DNA of 13,786 bases from Limnobacter sp. (GTDB lineage: Bacteria; Pseudomonadota; Gammaproteobacteria; Burkholderiales; Burkholderiaceae_B): NCBI GenBank assembly GCA_012032215.1, contig JAAURO010000014.1:1-13786 (forward strand), written 5' to 3'. The notes beneath the pieces are model-generated. The model had not been told where the DNA came from. It searched no databases and was given only the letters and a program-made list of their open reading frames with translations. This document shows positions 1 to 7,490 of this stretch, piece by piece; position 1 is the stretch's first letter; every line of letters begins with the position of its first letter. The position numbers and the translations under genes are program-made.

Positions 1-756
1 TACAAATGTCTTGTACCCCACTGCTGTCTGCTTCACGGCGTAGCCACGCTCGTTGTACTCAAATGTGTAAGCCTGCGTAGTGGTGTGACCGTGCGGGTTA
101 GTCACGCTTACCGACTGCGGGTTGTTTTCAAATAATTGCACGTTTGGCATATAGACATCGTTGAGGAACGCGTCACTCGCATTGATCTTGTTGTCGAAGT
201 CTGAGTAAGCGAGCGTTGAAATAAATACGTAGTCCGTTCCGTTGTGGCCGTACTGATCCAGCGTTGCAAGGTTGTTGCCGGCGTAAGTGTACTCGGCTTT
301 GAATACAGGGTCAAGCGGGCCTTCGCCGTCCACATCCTGGTAAGCAATACGCGCTATCACTTTGTTTCCATCATATTCGTACAAAGTTTGCTCGGTCAGG
401 GCGTCGCCGATAAACAAATTCACACCCGCGAGTTTTCCGGCATCGTCGTAGAAATAGTCGACATACCATTGCTGCTCCTCGCTCACATTGAGTCTTGAGA
501 GTCGGCCGTTAACATACTCAAGCGCCTGCTCGCTCACTTCCGTCACGTTGTTGTAGGTGGATCGGCTGGTGATGCTCGTCACCTTACCGGCGACGTCATA
601 GTGCAGGATGCGTTCCTGTTGACCATTGGTAAACGTGGTTGTCATTTTGCTCGCGCGCAATTCAGGTGTTGCAGGTACCGTTTCGCTGTCGTCGCAGGCA
701 CTTAGAGCTACCAGTACATAGGCTACCGGCGCCCAGAGGGTGATCTTCAATTTCAT
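1..756 (-). CDS. Lipoprotein with YD/RHS-like repeats (3' part cut by window edge)
   Basis: The minus-strand frame is open from an ATG at 756 to the window edge, giving 252 residues with no stop. Residues 1-21 form a short signal peptide ending in a lipobox (L18-S-A-C21), so the protein is probably lipidated and exported. The mature part carries several loose repeats of the form Y-x-Y-D/N...G with following hydrophobics, for example YFYDDAGKLAGV, LYEYDGNKVIARI, AEYTYAGNNLATL and TFEYNERGYAVK. These resemble YD/RHS-type beta repeats seen in many Bacteroidota surface lipoproteins. No enzymatic motif is visible and the specific function is unknown. The C-terminus lies outside the window. The reading frame and lipobox are seen directly; the repeat family is a judgement from pattern. 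Confidence 0.8.
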   Translation of the reverse strand, partial: MKLKITLWAPVAYVLVALSACDDSETVPATPELRASKMTTTFTNGQQERILHYDVAGKVTSITSRSTYNNVTEVSEQALEYVNGRLSRLNVSEEQQWYVDYFYDDAGKLAGVNLFIGDALTEQTLYEYDGNKVIARIAYQDVDGEGPLDPVFKAEYTYAGNNLATLDQYGHNGTDYVFISTLAYSDFDNKINASDAFLNDVYMPNVQLFENNPQSVSVTNPHGHTTTQAYTFEYNERGYAVKQTAVGYKTFV

Positions 757-774
757 TTTGAGGGTTGGGTTATA

Positions 775-794
775 GCACACGTTTTGGCGTGTGC
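775..794. promoter_or_regulatory. Perfect 7-bp inverted repeat in leader of the lipoprotein gene
   Basis: GCACACG at 775-781 is the exact reverse complement of CGTGTGC at 788-794, with a 6-base spacer. It lies about 19 bases upstream of the minus-strand start codon at 756, so it could be a 5'-UTR hairpin or an operator. Function is not shown by the sequence. Confidence 0.4.
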
Positions 795-880
795 CGTGTT
801 ATACTTAAAATCCGAGGTCCAGGTTGCGGTAGTCTGCAACAATAGACACGACTTTTGCCGCCAGGGTTGGAAAAATGGAT

Positions 881-905
881 TGCACCCATGTATGTGTGGG
901 GTGCA
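881..905. repeat. 7-bp inverted repeat, mid-intergenic hairpin
   Basis: TGCACCC at 881-887 pairs exactly with GGGTGCA at 899-905 around an 11-base loop. There is no T-tract on either strand, so it does not look like an intrinsic terminator. It may be a regulatory site or chance. Confidence 0.3.
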
Positions 906-1087
906 TGCAGTATATTCCTATAGTGAAACAGCCAGCACATAACATGTTGACCCAATGCACTGACCCAGTAGATGAAATGAGCATAAAAAGGACGATACCA
1001 ACGGGATGATAATTACGCCGTTCTTTTTAGGGGACTACGCTCAAGATGCGAACGCTATCTGCTTTATGACAAAAAAATAATTGACCA

Positions 1088-2307
1088 ATGAGAATACAAA
1101 TAATACTGCTGGCGGCCGCCTGCGCCGTGGCGGGTTGCAAGAAATCTTCACCCGATGAGGCGGTACAGGGAACATACGGCTTTGATGCCGGTTTTCTTCG
1201 CACCCACGAGCCAACCGTGATCGAGCTTGCCGACAGCGCAGGCGGCCTCGTAATGGTTTCACCTAAATACCAGGGCCGTGTGATGACGAGCAGTGCCTCG
1301 GGCCCGGGCGGAAAAAGCTTCGGATGGTTGAATTACAACTTGATCGCTGCTGGAAAAGTCAACCCACAGTTCAATCCCGGTAGGCGGCGAAGAGCGATTC
1401 TGGCTTGGTCCGGAAGGAGGGCAATACGCATTGTACTTTCCGCCAGGCGATTCATTTACCGTCGAAAACTGGCAAGTGCCCGGCATTATCGACACGGAAC
1501 CTTTTCATGTTGTGAATGCCACCGAGGATGAAGTGACATTCACCGCGCACGCGTCGATCACGAACTATGGCGGGTATCATTTCAATTTGGACATCCAACG
1601 TTCCGTCCGCATGCTGCGCACGAAGGACTTGAAGCAGAAGCTGGGTGCGGATGTGCTCTCCGGTGTTTCGGCGGTAGCCTATGAAACGCAAAACACAATT
1701 ATCAATGCAGGCGAAGAAACGTGGTCGAAAGAGAAAGGATTGGTGAGCATCTGGCTGCTCGGCATGTTCACACCCACCGGTCAAACCGTTGTTATCGTGC
1801 CGTTTCAAATGACTGACGATGCGGATCAGATGATTACGACCGACTACTTCGGCACCATACCCGCCGACAGGCTGATTTATCAAGACAGCATTTTAATGTT
1901 CCGCTGCGACGGCTATTACCGAAGCAAGATTGGCGTGAATCCGGCCATCGCCAAACCCATTGCCGGCAGTTACGACTTCGAATCCAATGTACTCACACTG
2001 ATTAATGTTCGCTGTCGATACCGAAGGCGACTATGTGAACGCTACCTGGAAGATACAGGAAGATCCCTACGCCGGCGACGTGGTGAACTCCTACAACGAC
2101 GGTCCGCTGACGGACGGCGCCCAGTTGGGTCCTTTTTATGAGCTGGAGTCGTCGTCGTCGGTGCGCGCGTTAAGGCCGGGCGAGCGGCTTACATACAACC
2201 AGGTTACATGCCACATGCAGGGCAGCTATGCAGGCATGAAGAAAATTGCTCATGCATTGTTGGGTGCCGACCTCGACGAGGTGCGTGCGCAAATGTGGAA
2301 ACGCTAA
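1088..2307 (+). CDS. DUF6786-family lipoprotein, two apparent frameshifts
   Basis: Three overlapping open frames (1088-1531, 1431-2141, 2005-2307) are consecutive pieces of one protein of about 405 residues. The N-terminus has a signal peptide with lipobox VAGC (C17). The conserved stretches follow the DUF6786 pattern I recall from Bacteroidota: YQGRVMTS, SFGWLNYNLI, FWLGPEGGQ, IDTEPFHVV, SIWLLGMFTPTGQT, YFGTIPADRL, YRSKIGV, and GDVVNSYNDGPLTDG near the C-terminus. Deleting one G in the GG at 1379-1380 gives NPVGGEERFW, and deleting one A at 2004-2005 gives LTLIMFAVDTEGDYV, so the two breaks are single-base insertions. The family has no experimentally defined function that I know; the fold may be sugar-epimerase-like. 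The stop overlaps the tail of the convergent permease gene. Confidence 0.8.
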
Positions 2308-3140
2308 CTCGTGAAGAACCACAATTTGATGGCCATGCCCACCACCGCTACAACGAGGATGCGCCTGATCCAAATTTCACCGCGACCGGCCGACCATCGG
2401 CTGGCAACCCAACCGCCGAGCCCCTGCCCGACAGCCAGCGTGATACCCATGCCCCAGTCGATTTTATTTTCGAAAGCAAATACCACAATGGCGACACCGG
2501 TGTAAAGGAGGGCTGCAAACACTTTAATATAGTTTGTTTTAATAAGACTGAAATGGTTGACCCACGTGAGCAGTGCGATCACCATGAAGCCGATGCCGGC
2601 CTGGAGGAAGCCGCCGTAAATTCCGAGAAGGAAAAAAAGAAAAACGCCAAGCACCTGTTTGCCCCGGCTAAGGTCTTCCACCGGTTCTTCCTTTTTCTTT
2701 CGTGTATGTTGCCTGACAGTAGCCACCACAACCGCGACCATGACGATGGCCAGAATGCGGTTGAATAATTGATCGGGAATATTGACGGCCAGCCTTGCGC
2801 CAATGAGACCGCCGATGAGTGACACAATACAGAGATAAAACGTGTAAGGAAACGGAATCTTCACTCCCTTGCTTCGAAAGCCGGCAACTGCGAACAGGTT
2901 TTGGGACAGTATGGCCACGCGGTTGGTCGCGTTGGCTACCGTGCCCGGCAGCCCCATGAAAATCAGCATGGGCATGCTGATGAGCGTGCCGCCGCCCGCC
3001 ACAGTGTTGAGGAAACCGGCGAGAAATCCCACGGCGATGAGCAGCGGTATTTGAATAGCCGGCGGTATTTGATGAAGTTCCAATGCAGCTCGGTAAGTGC
3101 CGCCAAGATACAAGAATGACCAAATAAATCTTATGCACAT
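2304..3140 (-). CDS. TauE/SafE family sulfite/sulfonate-type permease
   Basis: The product is a polytopic inner-membrane protein of 278 residues from the ATG at 3140. The family exports or takes up small anions such as sulfite, sulfoacetate or organosulfonates, but the substrate here is unknown. Diagnostic features are the first membrane segment with the family signature GFLNTVAGGGTLISMP, then NATNRVAILSQN, and in the second half GIYGGFLQAGIGFMVI and TNYIKVFAALLYT. About eight hydrophobic segments are visible, split by a charged loop (RQHTRKKKEEP) in the middle, as expected for the two-repeat fold. The start is uncertain: a TTG at 3143 precedes the ATG, and homologues often begin nearer to IPLLIAVGFLAG, for which a TTG at 3083 is also possible. 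It overlaps the convergent DUF6786 stop by a few bases, with no terminator between them. Confidence 0.88.
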   Translation of the reverse strand: MCIRFIWSFLYLGGTYRAALELHQIPPAIQIPLLIAVGFLAGFLNTVAGGGTLISMPMLIFMGLPGTVANATNRVAILSQNLFAVAGFRSKGVKIPFPYTFYLCIVSLIGGLIGARLAVNIPDQLFNRILAIVMVAVVVATVRQHTRKKKEEPVEDLSRGKQVLGVFLFFLLGIYGGFLQAGIGFMVIALLTWVNHFSLIKTNYIKVFAALLYTGVAIVVFAFENKIDWGMGITLAVGQGLGGWVASRWSAGRGEIWIRRILVVAVVGMAIKLWFFTS

Positions 3141-3231
3141 CAATTTTATCGGGCAAGGGCAATGTTACTGCGCGGATGCCGTTTGATAAGGCGTTGGCAG
3201 TGGGGAAGGAAGAACATAACAACCCGTGCCC

Positions 3232-4593
3232 ATGAGATACCCCATACTCATGCTCTGCCTGTTGCTTGCTTTGCAGGCAACTTGCCAACGCAAGAAGACC
3301 TTCCGGCGAACGTTGCAGATGTCGTTGGCGCCGGGGGTGAGCACCAACGGCATGCATCCGGGCGGTTACACCAACATTATCTCGATCAATTTTACATCCG
3401 GCTATTCAGCCGCCAACTTCCTGGTGGAGATCGGTGCACTTTCAAACCTCAACGTGAACGAGACACGCGGCCTGCAGTTTGCCGGGCTTTTCAATCTTAC
3501 GGGCGGCAACGCGTATGCGGGAATGCAGCAGAAAGAGATTGACGAAAAGAAACGGACCGGGTTTGAAGCTAACCTGTCGGGTGCCCAATTCTCCGGTATC
3601 GGCAACGTGGTACTCAACAATGCGTTTGGCTGGCAGACCTCCGGCGGCGTGAACGTGGTGAAGGGTGCTTTACAGGGATTGCAAGTGGCCGGCATAGCCA
3701 ACGTGGTGCACAAGTATTCATTCGCCGTGCAGCTTGCCGGATTGTGGAACGTGTCGTTCGAATCGATGGATGGCGTGCAGGTAGCGTCGCTGGCCAACTA
3801 TACCAAAGGCGGTTTGTACGGATCGCAGATCGGCTTGTGGAACACCGCCGGATTTATAGAGGGAAAGAACTCGTTCGAGAATGACGATGCCACCGGTTTG
3901 CAAATCGGACTTATCAACAAAGCCGGCAAAATGAATGGATTCCAGGTTGGACTCATCAACATCGGAAAGGAAATGCAGGGCACGCAGATCGGCCTCATTA
4001 ATATTTACCGACGCGGCAAAACCCCCGTTACGCGCGATGGCACTGCCATCGGTTTGCTAAACTTCGGCGATTTCGGATACCTGTCGGTGTATGCTTCAGA
4101 ACTTTTTCTCACCAATATCGAATTGGCTACCGGCAATATGAAGAACGGCCGCATGCGATCGGATCGCGTGAACAAGTACGTGCACAACGCGCTCATCTAT
4201 TCCAACGATGCCAGGTTCCTTTCTTCCGACTCTGTAAGACAAGATCGCTGGGCGTTTGGATATGGATTTCGAAAGATGTTTTTCAATCGCTCTGAAACAC
4301 CTGGCATGGGCGAGTACCGTTTTATCTCGTATGGCTTCGACTTGCTGCACGTTAATCAGCAGCACAAAAAGTTGACTAAAGACCTGAGCTTGCTTTTCCG
4401 TCCGAAATTAATGGCCGGTACAAAGTTGCATCGCAAGGCAGGCGTGTATGTATTCGGCGCCATTACCTACAATGTGTACATGACGGATACGCGTCAGGAA
4501 GTGTCTTCCACTTTCCTGGAGTCGAGCGCGACGGTGCAAGGGAGCAGGCTGCAATGCTGGCCGGGCTTTCATGCCGGCGTGATGGTACACTAA
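3232..4593 (+). CDS. LA_2272-like surface repeat protein
   Basis: The protein has 453 residues from the ATG at 3232; a GTG at 3226 would add two. Residues 1 to about 18 are a hydrophobic signal peptide. From roughly residue 80 to 275 there are about eleven degenerate repeats with the core G-x-Q-[IVF]-x-G-[LI]-x-N: GLQFAGLFN, AQFSGIGN, LQVAGIAN, VQLAGLWN, VQVASLAN, SQIGLWN, LQIGLIN, FQVGLIN and TQIGLIN among them. This matches the LA_2272 surface-repeat class found in Bacteroidota and Leptospira. The C-terminal 170 residues are rich in alternating aromatic and hydrophobic strands (WAFGYGFRKMFF, AGVYVFGAITYNVYM) and may sit in the outer membrane. Function is unknown. It stops 5 bases before the convergent SDR stop, with no terminator visible. 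Confidence 0.82.
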   Translation: MRYPILMLCLLLALQATCQRKKTFRRTLQMSLAPGVSTNGMHPGGYTNIISINFTSGYSAANFLVEIGALSNLNVNETRGLQFAGLFNLTGGNAYAGMQQKEIDEKKRTGFEANLSGAQFSGIGNVVLNNAFGWQTSGGVNVVKGALQGLQVAGIANVVHKYSFAVQLAGLWNVSFESMDGVQVASLANYTKGGLYGSQIGLWNTAGFIEGKNSFENDDATGLQIGLINKAGKMNGFQVGLINIGKEMQGTQIGLINIYRRGKTPVTRDGTAIGLLNFGDFGYLSVYASELFLTNIELATGNMKNGRMRSDRVNKYVHNALIYSNDARFLSSDSVRQDRWAFGYGFRKMFFNRSETPGMGEYRFISYGFDLLHVNQQHKKLTKDLSLLFRPKLMAGTKLHRKAGVYVFGAITYNVYMTDTRQEVSSTFLESSATVQGSRLQCWPGFHAGVMVH

Positions 4594-4598
4594 ACAGG

Positions 4599-5407
4599 CT
4601 AGCGAACTTTGGCCTTTCGGATGTATCGCGCGAAGGCGCGTGGAAAAAATCTTTTGAAATAAACACCCAGCACCTCGATGCCGCCGATATTCACTTCCAG
4701 CTTGTCGCGCTCGATGGCCTTCACTATTAATCGCGCGCACCAATCCGCGGGCTTGCCTTTGTATTGTCCCTCGTCCATTTTGTTGAGGGGTGTGCCGTCG
4801 CCCGTTACTGCGGAGAGGGTGATGGGTGTTCGAATAAAACCAGGGCAGATCATGGTGACTTTAATGGCGTCGCCAAAGTTTTGCCACAGTTCGGCACGGA
4901 ATGAGTCGAAGAAACCGTGCAGTGCGTGCTTCGAAGCTGCATAGCCGGAGCGATAGGGTGTTCCGAATTTTCCCGTCACGCTCGTTACCGTTACGAAGTG
5001 GCCCTGCTTGCGTTGTATGAAATGCGGCAGCAGGCACTTGCTTACTGCCACCGCGCCGAAATAATTTACATTCATCAGTTTCTGATCGACCTCCAGCAAT
5101 GTTTCGCGTGCAAAGCTGCGCTGGCTGATGCCCCCGTTGTTGATGAGTATGTCGACGTGGCCGAACAATTGAATGGCCGCTTCAGCGTTCAGTTGTATCG
5201 TTTCGAACTGCGTGAGGTCCAGCGGCAGCACACGCACATTGGCCTGCACCGCCGGCTCGCAATTGCGCGCACGCGCTCCAGTTCGTGACGCCGCCGTGCC
5301 GAGAGTATAAGCTTTGCGCCGCGGCGCGCCAGTTCATAGGCCAGTGCTTCGCCAATGCCCGACGAGGCGCCGGTTATCCAGATTACTTTGTTGCTGATGG
5401 CCGTCAT
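4599..5407 (-). CDS. Short-chain dehydrogenase/reductase, one apparent frameshift
   Basis: Two frames (5407 down to about 5262, then down to 4599) are halves of one SDR of about 269 residues. The first contains the nucleotide-binding motif TGASSGIG (residues 12-19). The second contains the NNGG form of the NNAG motif (about 90-93) and the catalytic Ser (TSVTGK), Tyr and Lys (YAASK, Tyr156 and Lys160 after repair), followed by CPGFIRT. Adding one A at the AATT around 5261-5264 restores RVRANCEPAVQANVRVLPLD, so the break is a one-base loss. It is an NAD(P)-dependent oxidoreductase resembling the DHRS7-like group; the substrate cannot be told. It starts 7 bases after the folA stop, so it is probably the last gene of the fmt-folA operon. 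Confidence 0.85.
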
Positions 5408-5414
5408 ACGAGTG

Positions 5415-5918
5415 TCACTTTTGGCGGTCGTAAATAACAAAGTCGAAAGGCTGAGCGTGCCTTTCGTCGGTGCCATGCGGTATGCGCGATACTTCCTTCC
5501 AAGCTTGTTTGTCAAATTCGGGAAAGAAAACATCGCCGTCGATGTGTGCGTGTATTTCCGTCAGGTACATCCGGTTCGTGAATGCAAAACCCTGGCGGTA
5601 TATTTCGGCACCGCCAATGATAAATAGTTCGGGTTCGGCATTTTGCTCGCCCACTTCCAATGCGCGTTCAATGCTGTGCACGATGATGCAGCCTGGTGCG
5701 CGGAATTTTTCCTGCCGCGTTACTACAATGTTAGTACGATTGGGAAGTGGCCGGAATTTTTCAGGTATCGAATCGTAATTCTTGCGTCCCATCACCACGT
5801 GATGTCCCTTGGTAGTTTGCATGAAATACTTCATGTCGTCGGGCAAGTGCCAAGGCAGGTCGTTGTTTTTTCCGATAACGCCGTTTTGTGATACGGCAGC
5901 GATAAGCGACACAATCAT
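5415..5918 (-). CDS. folA: Dihydrofolate reductase
   Basis: The gene encodes 167 residues, normal for bacterial DHFR, which reduces dihydrofolate to tetrahydrofolate with NADPH. Visible motifs are the substrate and Met20-loop region [18 protein letters not shown] with the catalytic acid at Asp28, GRKNYDSIP for cofactor binding, and the diglycine IIGGAEIY (about 100-107). The ATG at 5918 gives the usual short MIVSLIAA N-terminus. It follows fmt by 9 bases and precedes the SDR by 7, indicating co-transcription. Placing folA beside fmt links folate supply with use of formyl-tetrahydrofolate in initiator tRNA formylation. The frame is intact. Confidence 0.96.
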   Translation of the reverse strand: MIVSLIAAVSQNGVIGKNNDLPWHLPDDMKYFMQTTKGHHVVMGRKNYDSIPEKFRPLPNRTNIVVTRQEKFRAPGCIIVHSIERALEVGEQNAEPELFIIGGAEIYRQGFAFTNRMYLTEIHAHIDGDVFFPEFDKQAWKEVSRIPHGTDERHAQPFDFVIYDRQK

Positions 5919-5927
5919 GGTAGATGT

Positions 5928-6851
5928 TCAGAGTTTGTTTCCGCGAAAGAATTCTTCCGTCGTCATTTTCTTTTTTCCCTCAGGCTGCAGCAATTCGATG
6001 TTGACCCACCCATTGGATGCCTGTACCCGCAGGTGGTCTTTGTTGTTGGTTAGAAAGGTACCGATATTTTGAGATACGCCCGCCGGCCCTCGCGAAACCT
6101 TGAATACTTTAAACGTCTTGTCGCCAAGCACCGTCCAGGCGGCTGGGTAGGGACTGAGGCCGCGAACAAAGTTCACGATTGCATCTGGTGTTTGATGCCA
6201 ATCGATCCGGCATGTCTCTTTAAATATTTTCGGCGCATGCCTGATGGATAAATTCTCCGGCTGCGGCACGCCGGCAAAGTTGCCGGCCTCAATGGCGCGC
6301 ACTGTTCGCAGCACCAGCGCTGCTCCCTTGCGCATCAGCCTTTCGTACAATGCACCGGCATCGTCGTCGGCGTGTATGGGTTCTTTTTCCTGAAAGATAA
6401 TGCTGCCTGTATCGATCTCATGTTTCAGAAAAAAAGTCGTTACGCCTGTTTCGGTTTCACCGTTGATGATTGCCCAGTTAATCGGTGCCGCTCCCCGGTA
6501 CTGTGGCAACAGCGAAGCGTGCAAATTAAATGTACCTATCGATGGCATGGCCCAGACCGCTTCCGGCAACATCCTGAATGCGACCACCACTTGCAGGCTT
6601 GCGCCATACGACTTGAGTGTTTGAATGAAGTCGGGCGCCTTCAGGTTGGTGGGCTGAAGGACTGGAATGTTGTGTTTCAGCGCCGCTTCTTTCACCGGCG
6701 AAAAAGTAAGTTTCTGGCCCCGGCCTTGCGGCCTGTCGGGCGCGGTCACCACGGCTGCGACGTGGAAGCCGTTTTCAACCAGGATGTTCAGGCTCGGCAC
6801 CGCGAATTCCGGCGTGCCCATAAAGATAATTTTTAACGCGTTGTTGACCAT
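5928..6851 (-). CDS. fmt: Methionyl-tRNA formyltransferase
   Basis: The 307-residue product formylates initiator Met-tRNA using 10-formyl-tetrahydrofolate. It begins with the family N-terminus KIIFMGTPEFAVP. The formyltransferase core has FNLHASLLPQYRGAAPINW (about 108-126), with catalytic Asn109, His111 and the later Asp147 in HEIDTGS. The C-terminal domain includes CRIDWHQTPDAIVNFVRGLSP and PYPAAWT, the usual tRNA-binding-domain region. I chose the ATG at 6851; an upstream TTG at 6863 is in frame but less likely. It is the first gene of the fmt-folA-SDR operon and diverges from padR, sharing an intergenic region of about 80 bases. Confidence 0.96.
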   Translation of the reverse strand: MVNNALKIIFMGTPEFAVPSLNILVENGFHVAAVVTAPDRPQGRGQKLTFSPVKEAALKHNIPVLQPTNLKAPDFIQTLKSYGASLQVVVAFRMLPEAVWAMPSIGTFNLHASLLPQYRGAAPINWAIINGETETGVTTFFLKHEIDTGSIIFQEKEPIHADDDAGALYERLMRKGAALVLRTVRAIEAGNFAGVPQPENLSIRHAPKIFKETCRIDWHQTPDAIVNFVRGLSPYPAAWTVLGDKTFKVFKVSRGPAGVSQNIGTFLTNNKDHLRVQASNGWVNIELLQPEGKKKMTTEEFFRGNKL

Positions 6852-6900
6852 ATGCGACCGCAAATAATGTAAAATCTCAAATTTTTTTCACCCTCGTATG

Positions 6901-6912
6901 TTGATATATCAA
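6901..6912. promoter_or_regulatory. Perfect palindrome TTGATATATCAA, candidate PadR operator
   Basis: This 12-base perfect palindrome lies 20 bases upstream of the padR start and about 50 bases upstream of the divergent fmt start. PadR regulators are homodimers that commonly bind AT-rich palindromes in their own promoters, so autoregulation is a reasonable inference. The exact match to a known PadR site (ATGT...ACAT) is only partial: ATGT at 6898-6901 is present, its partner is not. Confidence 0.45.
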
Positions 6913-6932
6913 ATTATGAGGTATATTCGATC

Positions 6933-7271
6933 ATGTATTCAAAGGAACTGCTGAAAGGCACGTTGCCGGCAATCATATTAAAGTTGCTGGTCGAAAACGA
7001 GTCTATGTACGGGTATGAAATGTCGATGCGGGTGAAGGAAATATCCGGCGGCAAAATTCAGATCAAAGACGGGTCGCTGTATCCGGCGCTTCAAAAGATG
7101 ACGCAGGATGGGCTGTTGTCATTTCGCGAAGAAAGTGTAAGCGGTCGTGTGCGCAAGTACTATTTCATAACCAAGCAGGGGGAGAAGAAGCAGGCTGATA
7201 CGCTTGCGGAGCTGAAGGATTTTATCGCCACGCTAAACAAGATTGTGTTTCCCGAACTCGGTGTTATATGA
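6933..7271 (+). CDS. PadR-family transcriptional regulator
   Basis: The 112-residue protein is a small PadR regulator. The winged helix covers residues 6 to about 80, with LLKGTLPAIILKLL, the recognition region GYEMSMRVKEISGG and the family signature DGSLYPALQKMTQDGLL, then the wing VSGRVRKYYFITKQGEKK. The C-terminal helix (TLAELKDFIATLNKIV) is the short dimerisation helix of subfamily 2. It is translationally coupled to the next gene by an ATGA overlap, an arrangement common in Bacteroidota where padR precedes a gene for a small membrane protein that it may control. A palindrome upstream suggests autoregulation. The ligand is unknown. Confidence 0.93.
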   Translation: MYSKELLKGTLPAIILKLLVENESMYGYEMSMRVKEISGGKIQIKDGSLYPALQKMTQDGLLSFREESVSGRVRKYYFITKQGEKKQADTLAELKDFIATLNKIVFPELGVI

Positions 7272-7480
7272 ATTTGAGCCAGGCACAGACGGATATCATC
7301 AAGGCGATCGTGCTGCAGGGCGAGGTGTCTGTCACTACCCTGCACGACGACCTGGTTGATCACTTATGTTGCGTGGTCGAGGACCAGATGGGCATGGGCA
7401 AATCTTTTGAAACGGCACTGGCACATGCGCTTCTCGACCTCGCGCCTGCTGGTATCCACCATATCCAAAGAGAGACCTTT
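7268..7480 (+). CDS. PadR-coupled small protein, truncated at the sequence join
   Basis: The frame starts at the ATG of an ATGA overlap with padR. It reads MNLSQAQTDIIKAIVLQG, then DDLVDHLCCVVEDQM and AHALLDLAPAGIHHIQRET. The [LD]DDLVDHLCC signature is one I recognise from Bacteroidota proteins encoded directly after padR, where a soluble N-terminal segment of about 70 residues is followed by membrane helices. Here the membrane part is absent: near 7480 the DNA changes into an lptF reading frame, and the nominal open frame runs on only to a stop at 7519 through residues that do not belong. I treat it as cut by the join rather than as a natural 83-residue protein. I know no assigned function. 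Confidence 0.65.
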
Positions 7481-7490
7481 TTTTTGTTGA
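7474..7490. other. Probable chimeric join between Bacteroidota and proteobacterial DNA
   Basis: Left of this point all genes are Bacteroidota-like, right of it all are proteobacterial. The run of eight T at 7478-7485 lies exactly where the padR partner loses its family-typical continuation and where the lptF frame begins in mid-protein (FFVERQNEATRQ). Neither gene has its missing part anywhere in the window. No insertion sequence, tRNA, attachment site or direct repeat is visible at the seam. Confidence 0.75.

Larger units (their letters stand above)
757..1087. other. Intergenic gap between divergent lipoprotein genes
   Basis: These 331 bases separate the minus-strand lipoprotein from the plus-strand DUF6786 gene, so they should hold both promoters. 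I see no convincing coding frame: short open frames here lack family features. Two small perfect inverted repeats are listed separately. I could not place a confident Bacteroidota -33/-7 promoter pair. Confidence 0.6.

Noticed and set aside
1452..1883. Minus-strand open frame of 143 residues
   Set aside because: It lies antisense to the DUF6786 coding region, whose motifs are conserved on the plus strand.
2668..3357. Long minus-strand open frame (229 residues) overlapping the TauE/SafE gene
   Set aside because: It is a shadow frame of the permease: basic and His/Arg-rich, with no family pattern, while the other frame has clear TauE motifs.
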